A DNA stretch of 64,000 nucleotides, from NCBI RefSeq assembly GCF_032813545.1, contig NZ_CP136520.1, positions 2,908,001 to 2,972,000 of the forward strand. The letters run 5' to 3'. Numbering within the stretch: position 1 is the first letter of the stretch; each line of letters opens with the position of its first letter. This stretch comes from Nodosilinea sp. E11 (GTDB taxonomy: Bacteria > Cyanobacteriota > Cyanobacteriia > Phormidesmidales > Phormidesmidaceae). This document shows, piece by piece, positions 54,215 to 62,391 of this stretch. The translations under genes were made by a program, and so were the position numbers. The notes under the pieces were generated by a model. It saw only the letters and a list, made by a program, of their open reading frames with translations. It searched no databases and was not told the origin of the DNA.

Positions 54215-54742
54215 ATGTACAGCAAAATTCTCGTCGCCCTCGATAACAGCGCCACCAGCGACCATCTCTTTGAGCAGGCCCTCGAACTAGCCCAGGCCAC
54301 CCAGGCCCAGCTGTTGCTAGTGCACAGCCTCACTAACCAAGACGAAAGCAGCCCCCTACCGATGTCGGCCAAGCTCGACAGCATCTACTGGGCACCGGGC
54401 ACCGAACTCGATCTAGAAGCCTGGCGTCAAGACTGGGTGCGCTATGAAACCGAAAGTTTGGATCGACTGCGCAGTCAGGCTGCGATCGCCAACACCGTCG
54501 GCGTCACCGCCGAATTTCGCCAGCTGATCGGCAACCCCGCCGCCGTCATCTGCAAAGCCGCCCAAGAATGGGGAGCTGACCTGATTTTGATCGGCAACCG
54601 GGGCCGCAAAGGCTTGGCCGAACTGTTCCTCGGCAGCGTCAGTAATGAGGTGATGCACAAAGCCCCCTGCTCGGTGCTAGTGATGAAAGCCGCCGCGATC
54701 GAAGCCAGTCAAACTCCTGACATGGCTGACATCGCCGGGTAG
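54215..54742 (+). CDS. Universal stress protein (UspA family)
   Basis: Single-domain Usp of 175 residues: MYSKILVALDNSATSDHLFEQAL at the start (ATP-binding aspartate), LLLVHSL, and the nucleotide-binding G-x2-G-x9-G-S seen as GNRGRKGLAELFLGSVSNEV, then CSVLVMK. It is thus an ATP-binding type, with a stress-survival role inferred from the family. The start is ATG 54215 behind AGAGGAC; the longer open frame from 53936 has no ribosome binding site and overlaps the microprotein in another frame. A 19-bp hairpin follows. Confidence 0.93.
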   Translation: MYSKILVALDNSATSDHLFEQALELAQATQAQLLLVHSLTNQDESSPLPMSAKLDSIYWAPGTELDLEAWRQDWVRYETESLDRLRSQAAIANTVGVTAEFRQLIGNPAAVICKAAQEWGADLILIGNRGRKGLAELFLGSVSNEVMHKAPCSVLVMKAAAIEASQTPDMADIAG

Positions 54743-54759
54743 CAATTTTGGCTTCAACC

Positions 54760-54801
54760 CAGTTAGTTCCCAAGAGAAACCCTTCTCCTGGGAACTAACT
54801 G
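54760..54801 (+). terminator. Hairpin terminator after uspA
   Basis: Bases 54760-54778 pair with 54783-54801 (19 bp, one mismatch) around a 4-base loop; the outer stem is CAGTTAGTTCCCA with TGGGAACTAACTG. It lies about 18 bases past the stop. Confidence 0.85.
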
Positions 54802-55631
54802 ATGAAATCAGCCGTGGTACGACCAATCTGTCAACAAAACTCCATAAAATTCCCCGTCAAAGAAAGGCAGATTTTTTCCAACCAGAGGATGCAGTTTTAT
54901 CTTAATAAAGGATCCGTTTTCCCCTTCAAATAAGGGATTGAGAGCGATCGAGCGAGGGCATCTAGCCGAGCCCCATAGGATCACAAAATAGATCTTTAAA
55001 GGATCCACACCAAACATCTTCAGCCCAAAACACCTCGGGATCAAATTTAAGCAGTAATATGGGATCCGTAGTAAACAGCAGCTTGAGCGAGGAGTAACGA
55101 TTTATGATCATTTTCTGCAAATTCTCTGGGGAAAACCCGGGGAAAACTGGGGGAAAACCCCAGCTTTAAAGGGGATAACCTCCATTAAAAAAGAGAAGCT
55201 ACCGTGGCCCCTTCCATAACTGTGGAAACTCTCTCTTCTTTTCCACAACTTTTCCACAGCAGAGTTAACATTACGATCTATACCAGCTAAAGTTTTCAGC
55301 CGTTCTCCACAGTTTTCACAGGCTCTACTACTACTACTACTTTTTAAAATTATCTTCTTCCGGAACGCGAACTTTGTTTAACAGGGTTAGCATTTGTCAA
55401 GTTTCAAAAGGGTGATAGGATGAGCACCCAATCAAAAAGTACCTACTTCTTGAATTGCCAAAAAGCTTTCAGCAAAAAGGATCCAGCCCTTCAAGTTTTT
55501 GCAAAAAGAGTGGGCTATCTAGGAATTCATTGCAAAGATGAGATACTGCTAGTACGGAATGAGTCAGTCCTGACAGATCAGCATTCTGTCCGGTAGTTCC
55601 GCTCCAGTTGCGTTTTGTTTTCTCTGTTGCC
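54802..55631. other. Long non-coding region containing the probable chromosomal origin
   Basis: Over 800 bases lack a convincing gene. GGATCC occurs repeatedly at about 54910, 55000, 55060 and 55480. A 78-codon minus-strand frame at 54808-55044 has no family resemblance. The origin elements are concentrated at 55128-55355 and are described separately. Confidence 0.7.
55128..55355. other. Probable replication origin (oriC) with DnaA boxes and DnaA-trio
   Basis: DnaA-box-like 9-mers are TTTTCCACA at 55239-55247 and 55250-55258, TTCTCCACA at 55303-55311 and the weaker GTTTTCACA at 55312-55320. An inverted GTTTCCACA reads on the minus strand at 55221-55229. Four bases after the last box come five CTA repeats (55325-55339), the complement of a TAG-type DnaA-trio. 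A T/A-rich tract follows at 55341-55354. Box, short GC spacer, trio, then AT-rich DNA is the order of the basal unwinding module described for bacterial origins. Upstream, GGGGAAAAC occurs three times with an 11-base period at 55128-55158. Location directly upstream of dnaN fits cyanobacterial origins. Confidence 0.85.
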
Positions 55632-56762
55632 ATGAAGTTTATCTGCCCCCAGAACGAGCTAAGTGCCCAACTGTCGTCGGTAAGCCGTGCCGTATCGTCG
55701 CGCCCCAGTCGGCCTGTGCTGGCCAATATTTTGGTAAAGGCCGATATTGAAAGCCAGTCGGTCACCCTAGTGGGGTTTGACGAAGTGCTGGGCATCGAAA
55801 CTCGCTTTCGTGCTCAGGTCGAAGAGCCCGGCACCCTAACGCTGCCTGCTAAGCTCTGGGGCGACATTGTGTCGAGGCTGGCCAACGAAGACATTACCCT
55901 CGAATCTGACGGCGACAGCACCACCGTTACCCTCACCTCTTCCTCAGGCCGCTACGAGGTGCGGGGCCTCAGCGCCGAAGACTATCCCTCATTGCCTACG
56001 GTCGACGATGGCGAAGCGATTTCGCTCTCTGCCGATGCGCTGCTCAACGGCCTGCGTGGCTCGCTGTTTGCCACCAGCGGCGACGAAACCAAGCAGGTGC
56101 TCACCGGCGTACACCTGCTTGCTGAAACCGATGCTCTGGAGTTTGCCGCCACCGATGGTCACCGCCTCTCAGTAGTGCAGACCAGTGATGACTCATCCAC
56201 CGCCACCCCGGCGATGGATGTTACCGTACCGGCCAAGGCTCTACGCGAGCTAGAGCGCATGATTCAGGGCTACAGCTCTAACGAGCCGGTGGCCCTACGC
56301 CTCGATGAAACCCAGGTGCTGTTTGACCTGGGGGCACAGCGCCTCACCACTCGCCTGCTGGAGGGGCAGTACCCCAACTATCGGCAGCTGCTGCCCAAGC
56401 AGTTTGCCCGCCAAGTCACCGTCGATCGCCGCCTGCTGATGTCGAGCCTGGAGCGGATTGCGGTGCTGGCCAGTCAGAAAAATGACATCATCAAAATCAC
56501 CCTCAACAGCGGCGATCAATCGATTGCGCTCTCGGTCGAAGCCCAGGAAGTGGGCAGCGGTCGCGAAGAACTGCCCGCCCAGGTGACTGGCGACGACCTC
56601 GATATTGCCTTTAACGTGCGCTACCTGCTGGATGGCCTGAAGGCGTTTGATACCACCGAGGTGCAAATGCAGTGCAATGCGGCCACCAGCCCGGCAGTGT
56701 TTGTGCCCCTAGGCGAAACCAAGATTACCTACCTGGTGATGCCGGTCCAGATTCGGGGGTAG
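55632..56762 (+). CDS. dnaN: DNA polymerase III beta sliding clamp
   Basis: Ring-forming processivity clamp of about 376 residues, a head-to-tail dimer of three-domain subunits. The start MKFICPQNELSAQLSSVSRAV at 55632 is the family start; eight upstream codons in frame are not conserved. Landmarks are RPVLANILVKAD, GLSAEDYPSLPTV, GVHLLAETDALEFAATDGHRLS and RLLEGQYPNYRQLLPK, and the C-terminus YLVMPVQIRG has the typical MP-R end of the clamp. It lies immediately downstream of the DnaA-box cluster. No dnaA is adjacent, which is common in cyanobacteria. Confidence 0.97.
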   Translation: MKFICPQNELSAQLSSVSRAVSSRPSRPVLANILVKADIESQSVTLVGFDEVLGIETRFRAQVEEPGTLTLPAKLWGDIVSRLANEDITLESDGDSTTVTLTSSSGRYEVRGLSAEDYPSLPTVDDGEAISLSADALLNGLRGSLFATSGDETKQVLTGVHLLAETDALEFAATDGHRLSVVQTSDDSSTATPAMDVTVPAKALRELERMIQGYSSNEPVALRLDETQVLFDLGAQRLTTRLLEGQYPNYRQLLPKQFARQVTVDRRLLMSSLERIAVLASQKNDIIKITLNSGDQSIALSVEAQEVGSGREELPAQVTGDDLDIAFNVRYLLDGLKAFDTTEVQMQCNAATSPAVFVPLGETKITYLVMPVQIRG

Positions 56763-56969
56763 ACGTAACGCCAGGGGTAGTGGGTAGCGCTCAAGGCATT
56801 ACTCTTGCGTTAAACCCTCAGTAAGCCTGTAGCTACTGGTGTAGTGATGGGAAGGAGTACCAAGATAGAACCATAAAACTTCTCCCACTGAACAATTAGC
56901 CCGTGCCTGCGTCCTACGTGCGGCATTACCGCAGAACGAGTTTCGGGCCGAAGACATTTCCCTATCGTC

Positions 56970-57578
56970 CTATGAGCGCGGGAGTTTTTGCTGGCGCAGA
57001 AGCAGGAGGGCTGCGATCGCCAGCCCCACCCCACTAACAGCGATCGCTGGCCACAAAAATCGGCGATCGCTGGCTGCGAGCGGTTCTAAACTGTCCTGCA
57101 CTGCTGGTTGAGGCGGTGGTGTCATGGCCCTGGCGCTACCGGCAGCAACCACGGTGGTGTAGCTCAGCTCAAAGGGTGCGAACGTGGCATCGGCAGTGGG
57201 GTTGCCGGTGAGCACAATTCGATATTCGCCCACCTCAGGAAACGTGATCTCGGCCCCAGGAATATTTTCGAAGCTTTCGGGTGACATTGCCGTCAGTGTT
57301 GGCTGCATCACGGGCGCAGAGTCGGTCTGGTTAGCTCGGTAAACCGCCAGGGTGCAGTCGCACTGCTCCAGCGGAATCACCCTGCCGCCCTGCTGGGTGA
57401 GCGCCACCCACACTCGGGCGGGTTCTCCAGCTCGGGCGCTGTGGTTGGGCTCTAGGTGCCAGGTACCTGCCACATCGCCTGACACCTCGGTTTTGTGGGC
57501 CAGGGCGGGAAGTCCTCCGGCCAAAAGACTGATACCCACCGCAAGACTGCCAACGACGCTAATGCTTGGCCGAGACAT
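56970..57578 (-). CDS. Exported protein with C-terminal membrane anchor, FixH/YtkA-like
   Basis: Protein of 202 residues with a signal peptide (hydrophobic to about residue 25, likely cleavage after ALA before HKTEV). A beta-rich periplasmic domain spans about 30-150, with WHLEPNHSARAGEPARVWVALTQQGG, a CDC pair and FPEVGEYRIVLTGNP. It ends in a transmembrane helix (LWPAIAVSGVGLAIAALLLL) and a basic tail. The domain resembles the immunoglobulin-like YtkA/FixH group found with metal-handling membrane proteins, but the match is loose. Its start overlaps the end of the UreH-ferric reductase gene by 20 bases, so they are cotranscribed and translationally coupled, which implies a shared membrane task. 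Confidence 0.75.
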   Translation of the reverse strand: MSRPSISVVGSLAVGISLLAGGLPALAHKTEVSGDVAGTWHLEPNHSARAGEPARVWVALTQQGGRVIPLEQCDCTLAVYRANQTDSAPVMQPTLTAMSPESFENIPGAEITFPEVGEYRIVLTGNPTADATFAPFELSYTTVVAAGSARAMTPPPQPAVQDSLEPLAASDRRFLWPAIAVSGVGLAIAALLLLRQQKLPRS

Positions 57579-58764
57579 AGTATTTTTCTAGAGACAACAG
57601 GGACCAAAACCAACGCCAGCGCAGCAGCAGCGCCACTAGCGCCAGGGTAACCAGGGCGATCGCCGCCAGCTGGTTGGGGGTAGACCGCTCAAACCCACCC
57701 AAATAGCGCGACCCCAGCAGCAGCGTGTGGATCACCACCAAGACAAAAATCGGCAAACTCAGCAGATGCAGCCGTCGCCACTGGTAGCCCAGGTAGCGCT
57801 GGGCCTGGTCAAAACTGGTCAGGGCCAGGGGTGTCATTAGCCCAAAGGCGACGATGCCGGCCCAGCCGCCTACCTGGAGTCTGGGCAGCAGAAAGGGCAA
57901 TGTTAGCGGGTTCCAGCCCATGGTGACCATATGGCCGATGTGGGCGATCGAGAGCACAAACGCCCCCACCCCCAGGGCACGACGGTAGACCAGCAGCGAC
58001 GGCCAGCAGCGGCTAACGGGGCGGGCAATCAGGGCTAAAAATAGGCAAACCAGTGCCCCATGCCCGGTGAGATCGACGCTGCTGCTGCCCCTAAACACAG
58101 TCAGCAGACCAATGATTAGGGTAATCCAGCCGCCGAGGCGAAACAGTTGGCCCCGCCGATCGCTGCTCACCCAGCTAGTTGAAACACCGACCCCCAGCAT
58201 CATCGGCAGGGTGCCAAGGCCAAAGGCCAGCATCGTAGCCCCGCCGGCCCAGGGGTTGGTGGTCTCTGCCGCTTTAAGCTGAGCCGCATACAAAAAACCA
58301 CAGGGAATCAGCCCCCACGCCAGCCCCAGCAGTAGCGGTGTCCAGCGCTGGGGGTTGAGGGAAAGGCCCTGCATGGCGCGATTGAGGCGATCGTGCAGGC
58401 CAGACATGGGGTTGAGAAAGGGCACCTTGGGCATGGACTGGGGGCTAATTTGGGCCAGCCCAAACCAGATCAACAGCAGCCCGGTCACGATGGCAACTCC
58501 CTGTCGCAGCGGACTGCCAATGCCCGCCATTTGCCCGCTGGCCACCAGCACCGAGCCTAGCGCTCCAATCCCAATGCCGACTAGGCCATAGCTGATCAGC
58601 CGGCCCAGGTTGATCAGCAGGTGAAAGAAGATATGCTGCCAACGGCTGGGCGCTGCCGATGACTGAGATAGGGAAAAGGCTACCGTAATGGGGCCGCACA
58701 TGCCCAGGCAGTGACCAAAACTGCCTAAAAATCCGACGCTAGCAATGAGTAGTAGATCTAGCAT
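57559..58764 (-). CDS. UreH/TauE-like transporter fused to a ferric-reductase-like membrane domain
   Basis: Polytopic protein of about 401 residues. Residues about 1-225 form a six-helix urease-accessory UreH/DsbD-like transporter domain with the signature FLGSFGHCLGMCGPI at the N-terminus and GLIPCGFLYAAQLKAAET later. Both carry Cys/His suited to metal binding. Residues about 240-400 form a ferric-reductase-like heme-binding helix bundle (SIAHIGHMVTMGWNP and VIHTLLLGSRYLG, with histidines in helices). The start is placed at MLDLLLIASVGF (58764), because the further upstream frame overlaps the endonuclease gene and is unconserved. It is coupled to the small exported protein downstream. Transport of Cu or Ni with reduction at the membrane is plausible but inferred. 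Confidence 0.85.
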   Translation of the reverse strand: MLDLLLIASVGFLGSFGHCLGMCGPITVAFSLSQSSAAPSRWQHIFFHLLINLGRLISYGLVGIGIGALGSVLVASGQMAGIGSPLRQGVAIVTGLLLIWFGLAQISPQSMPKVPFLNPMSGLHDRLNRAMQGLSLNPQRWTPLLLGLAWGLIPCGFLYAAQLKAAETTNPWAGGATMLAFGLGTLPMMLGVGVSTSWVSSDRRGQLFRLGGWITLIIGLLTVFRGSSSVDLTGHGALVCLFLALIARPVSRCWPSLLVYRRALGVGAFVLSIAHIGHMVTMGWNPLTLPFLLPRLQVGGWAGIVAFGLMTPLALTSFDQAQRYLGYQWRRLHLLSLPIFVLVVIHTLLLGSRYLGGFERSTPNQLAAIALVTLALVALLLRWRWFWSLLSLEKYYVSAKH

Positions 58765-58889
58765 GCTCGAGGTAAGGGGCACAGGCAGATTTTTTGAGAG
58801 TAACACTCCGCCTTGCCTGGTGTCTGTTGACCCCCTGTCTGTTGACGTAATCCCAAGTCTGGGGTGGTGGATAAACGCGCCGCGATCGC

Positions 58890-59630
58890 TCAAACCGTGC
58901 GGTCTGCCCTCAGGCTGGCCTGGCCGTGGGGGCATAAATTGAAAACCACACAGCGATCGCAGGCTGGATGTTTATAAAAGCAGCACCGTTGCCCGTGTAG
59001 CATCATCACTTCATGGTGGTCGTAGACTTGCTGGGCGTTCCACTCCTCGGGCAAGAGCGCTTCGAGGACTGCGTGGGATGGCCCCACCGCCAAGCTTTTA
59101 GCAATTAGCCCCAGCCGCTGGGCGACCCGGTGATGGTGGCTATCGACCGGCAGCGCCCGCCCCCGCAGCCGACTAAAGCACAGCACTGCCGCGCTGGTTT
59201 TTGGTCCTACGCCGGGCAGGGTTTCTAGCCAGGCGCGGGCCTGGGGCACGGGCATTGTTTGCAGAAAGTCGAGGGACCATTCGCCGTTGGTTGCCTCCCC
59301 AATTAGTTTCAGCACTTGCTGAAGGCGGGGTGCTTTTTGCTCGGGCCAGGTGCAGGGTGCGATCGCTGCCTCAACCGCTGCCGTGGGTGCATCGCGCACG
59401 GCGGCCCAGGTAGGAAACTGAGCCACGAGCTGCTTAAAGGCGCGCCCCGAATCGCGGTTTTTGGTGCGGTGAGACAGCAGCGATGACACTAGCTCGCTCA
59501 GCGGGTCGAGCGTATGAAAATAGGGTATCGGACAGCCATATTCGGCACAGAGACGATCGTGAATGGCGATCGCTTTGTGCTGCAAATCCGCGCTCATTGG
59601 TTGGCTCACCACATCTCTAACCCTGCTCAC
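58890..59630 (-). CDS. Endonuclease III-like DNA glycosylase
   Basis: HhH-GPD base-excision-repair enzyme of 246 residues. The helix-hairpin-helix LPGVGPKTSAAVL includes the catalytic lysine position, and VDSHHHRVAQRLGL supplies the catalytic aspartate. Four C-terminal cysteines spaced C-x6-C-x2-C-x5-C (CFYKHPACDRCVVFNLC) form the [4Fe-4S] site. It differs from the classical Nth core at several points (VDSHHH in place of VDTHIFR), placing it in the cyanobacterial/archaeal-like endonuclease III branch. A few extra residues at the start make the N-terminus uncertain; the internal MSADLQHK is an alternative. The gene stands upstream of the UreH fusion gene on the same strand. Confidence 0.9.
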   Translation of the reverse strand: MSRVRDVVSQPMSADLQHKAIAIHDRLCAEYGCPIPYFHTLDPLSELVSSLLSHRTKNRDSGRAFKQLVAQFPTWAAVRDAPTAAVEAAIAPCTWPEQKAPRLQQVLKLIGEATNGEWSLDFLQTMPVPQARAWLETLPGVGPKTSAAVLCFSRLRGRALPVDSHHHRVAQRLGLIAKSLAVGPSHAVLEALLPEEWNAQQVYDHHEVMMLHGQRCCFYKHPACDRCVVFNLCPHGQASLRADRTV

Positions 59631-59922
59631 TTGCTTCAGCAGTTTAACGACTTAGGCTGAGAGCAGAATTGACCTGAGGAGAGAGCCAAATGGCGCATAG
59701 GGTGGCTTGGGTGACCTGCCTAGGAGCTTCATGGGGGCGATCGCCCTGAGTTAGCGCCATGCTCCCTCATTAGAAAGAGGTTGCCCTGCCCTGGGGTCTT
59801 TAGGATGCGAGTGAAGATAAGAATCAGGGCTGTGCCAAGCCGGTTGGCCAGCATTTCTGCTGGGGTCTTGCCTGCCTCACGCCAGTTCTCGACTCTGCTC
59901 TACCCGCCAAATTTATAAAACC

Positions 59923-60264
59923 ATGAGCGATACCACCATCATCAAAGTCACCTCTGAAGCCGCTCCGATGGGGGCTATGGGGCAAAAGCACCTGGCCCTG
60001 AGCAAAACGATGGCAATGCGGCTGTGGGAAAATGAGCAGCCCGGTGAGGCCAAACCAGAGACCCAGCGTCCCTATGAAGCGATCGGCTACGTGATCGATG
60101 GGCGGGCGGAGCTACACCTCGAAGGCCAAATGGTGGTGCTCGAACCCGGCAACTCCTGGGTGGTTCCTGAAGGAGCATCTCACACCTACAAAATTTTAGA
60201 GCCCTTCACCGCTGTAGAAGTGACATCGCCCCCCGCGGTGGTACACGGGCGCGATCAGGCTTGA
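59923..60264 (+). CDS. Cupin-domain protein
   Basis: Small beta-barrel protein of 113 residues with one cupin domain (about 50-105): YEAIGYVIDGRAELHLEGQMVVLEPGNSWVVPEGASHTYKILEP. Motif 1 lacks the usual HxH (YEAIGYV stands there), while motif 2 keeps P-EGASHTY with a histidine. Metal binding is therefore doubtful, and it may bind a small ligand or be purely structural. It has its own upstream region and no operon partner; the CphA2-like gene starts 147 bases downstream on the same strand. Confidence 0.85.
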   Translation: MSDTTIIKVTSEAAPMGAMGQKHLALSKTMAMRLWENEQPGEAKPETQRPYEAIGYVIDGRAELHLEGQMVVLEPGNSWVVPEGASHTYKILEPFTAVEVTSPPAVVHGRDQA

Positions 60265-60411
60265 CGTCTTGGGTTGCTTAGGAGTTTGCGCTGAAATAAT
60301 CCCGAATTCTAGTGGTATGAGCGACCTACCGGCTGAATTTATCATGCTTGCGGTATAGGTCATGGGCTGCAATTACTGCCTAGGATGAGGGGTATTTGCT
60401 TAGGAGGGGCA

Positions 60412-62322
60412 ATGGTTGTCGATCAGCTTCCGGTATCCCGCGTGAACGCTCGCAAGACTGATGCGTTTGACATTCATAACGGTCGGTTTTGTGAGGGCAG
60501 TAATCCTTACCTAAACACGGCGGCCTTCGTCTTCGACTTTGCCCTCACCGGAAACATTGACCCGTTGCCGATCGCAACCTACGTAGACGCGGTGAGCGAT
60601 CGCTATCCTCACCTCAAAGAGCAGACCTACGAAACCTATGCCCATCTCTTTGCCCAGGTGGCAGCCGAGGTTAACCGGCTCGATATCGGGCTGCATTTGC
60701 AGCGCTGGAGCGTGACCTATCGGGGCAATCGCTGCTGTATTGCCATTGAGGCTCTACACGGGCGCACCACGCGATCGGTCATCTACGCTGTGTGGGATTG
60801 GTTTGAGGCTATCACCCAAGACCAGCATTTTTATATTGAAGATCAAGTTGAAGTCTTTCAAAACCTGTTTCGGCAGTCGGTCTATGGTGGCCCCACCGTC
60901 TATGCACTGCTGCGAACTGCCCATGAGAAGGGGATTCCGGCTTTTTATCTGTGGGATGAGGGGCTGATGCAGTATGGCTACGGCAAAAAGCTAGTGCGCG
61001 GCATAGCGACTACCTTTGATACCGATAGCCACTTAGATTCAGACTTCACGACCGGCAAAGACGACTGCAAAGCCTTTCTCAAGACTCTGGGCTTTCCGGT
61101 ACCTAGAGGAGAAATCGTGGAGACTGGCCATGAGGCCTTAACCGCTGCCGAACGAGTGGGATATCCCGTTGCGGTCAAGCCGGTGTCGGGGCACAAGGGC
61201 GAAGGGGTAACGGCAGGCGTGCAAGACGACGACGAACTTGAAGCCGCCTTCGATCGCGCCTTGGCGTCAATTCCAAAAGATCAGCCCGTACGGGTGATTG
61301 TCGAGCAGAGTATTGCGGGCTCCGATTTTCGGATCCTGTGTGTCAATGGTCGGTTTGTAGCGGCGATGGAACGCCAACCGGCCTCAGTCACGGGGGACGG
61401 GCGATCTACCGTTAGTGAGCTGATTAAAAAGGCCAACCAATCGAGCGATCGCAGCGACACCCCGACTTCTCCGTTAGGCAAAATCAAAGTCGATGACGCT
61501 ATGGAGATGTACCTAGAGGAGCAGGGGTTTACGGTAGACAGCGTTTTAGACCAAGGCTGCACGGTGTATCTGCGTAAAGTGGCCAACCTGTCTGCTGGCG
61601 GGTTGAGCATTGATGCCACCCCTACGATTCATCCCGACAATGTGATCTTGGCGCAGGATGTTGCCCAACACTTTCGGCTCACCTGTTTGGGCATTGATGT
61701 AATTGCCCGTGACCTAACGCGATCGTGGAGAGACGGCAATTTTGGCATTATTGAAATCAACGCGGCACCGGGAGTGTCTATGCACCTCAACCCCGCCCAA
61801 GGCGATCGCGTCGATGTCACTTCCCCCATTTTAGAAACCTTCTTTCCTGCCGAAATCAGCGCTCGAATTCCGACTATGACCTTTAACCGGGTGTCGATGC
61901 GCGATCTGCAAGAACTGATTGACCATATTTTGTTGCAGCATCCCAACTGGGTGATCGGGGCGGTCTGCCGAGAAGGGGTATTGATCAACCGTTCTGAAAA
62001 AGTCTTGAGCGCAGACTACAACGTCAATGTGCGTAACCTGCTGCGCAACCCCAGACTTGATATGCTGATTGCCGAATATCGAGGCGATATTTTTGAGCAA
62101 GATGGGGTGTTTTACTCGGGTAGCGACATGGTGATTTTAGATAACCCCACCGAAACGGAAACCCTGCTGGCCCGCGATGTTTTTCCCCATTCAACTGTGA
62201 TTGTGCGAGAGGGTAACCAAGTCTCAATTCGCCAGGAGGGGTTAATTGAGCAATACCGTCTGGGTGGCACAGAACCCTTTAACCGCGTCTACCTGAAAGA
62301 GGTGGGCACCATTTTGGGCTAG
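60412..62322 (+). CDS. cphA2: Short cyanophycin synthetase, CphA2-like
   Basis: Protein of about 636 residues homologous to cyanophycin synthetase but lacking the second, Mur-ligase ATP site. The N-domain (about 1-160) precedes an ATP-grasp domain (about 205-455) with GYPVAVKPVSGHKGEGVTAGV, IVEQSIAGSDFRILCVNGRFVAA and the Mg-binding IIEINAAPGVSMH. The remaining 170 residues keep remnants of the Mur-like domain (NLLRNPRLDMLIAEYRGDIFE) without a P-loop GT-x-GKT. This matches CphA2, which polymerises beta-Asp-Arg dipeptides at one ATP site. The start is ATG 60412, behind AGGAGG; nine codons upstream (60385) are in frame but unconserved. CphA1 and cyanophycinase are not in the window. Confidence 0.88.
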   Translation: MVVDQLPVSRVNARKTDAFDIHNGRFCEGSNPYLNTAAFVFDFALTGNIDPLPIATYVDAVSDRYPHLKEQTYETYAHLFAQVAAEVNRLDIGLHLQRWSVTYRGNRCCIAIEALHGRTTRSVIYAVWDWFEAITQDQHFYIEDQVEVFQNLFRQSVYGGPTVYALLRTAHEKGIPAFYLWDEGLMQYGYGKKLVRGIATTFDTDSHLDSDFTTGKDDCKAFLKTLGFPVPRGEIVETGHEALTAAERVGYPVAVKPVSGHKGEGVTAGVQDDDELEAAFDRALASIPKDQPVRVIVEQSIAGSDFRILCVNGRFVAAMERQPASVTGDGRSTVSELIKKANQSSDRSDTPTSPLGKIKVDDAMEMYLEEQGFTVDSVLDQGCTVYLRKVANLSAGGLSIDATPTIHPDNVILAQDVAQHFRLTCLGIDVIARDLTRSWRDGNFGIIEINAAPGVSMHLNPAQGDRVDVTSPILETFFPAEISARIPTMTFNRVSMRDLQELIDHILLQHPNWVIGAVCREGVLINRSEKVLSADYNVNVRNLLRNPRLDMLIAEYRGDIFEQDGVFYSGSDMVILDNPTETETLLARDVFPHSTVIVREGNQVSIRQEGLIEQYRLGGTEPFNRVYLKEVGTILG

Positions 62323-62391
62323 GGCTTAGGTCAGCGGCTGGGCAACTCTCCACGTAACCTCAGGCCATGGTTCCTCCTTGCGATCGCCCCT

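Noticed and set aside
54808..55044. 78-codon minus-strand frame next to the origin
   Set aside because: No family resemblance and no ribosome binding site; the region looks like origin-flanking non-coding DNA.
54900..55490. Repeated GGATCC sites near the origin as a functional motif
   Set aside because: Irregular spacing and inconsistent flanks; could be chance or methylation-related, and nothing supports a specific role.
58765..58935. N-terminal extension of the UreH-ferric reductase gene
   Set aside because: The extra 57 residues are polar and unconserved and overlap the endonuclease gene; the membrane domain begins at the Met at 58764.
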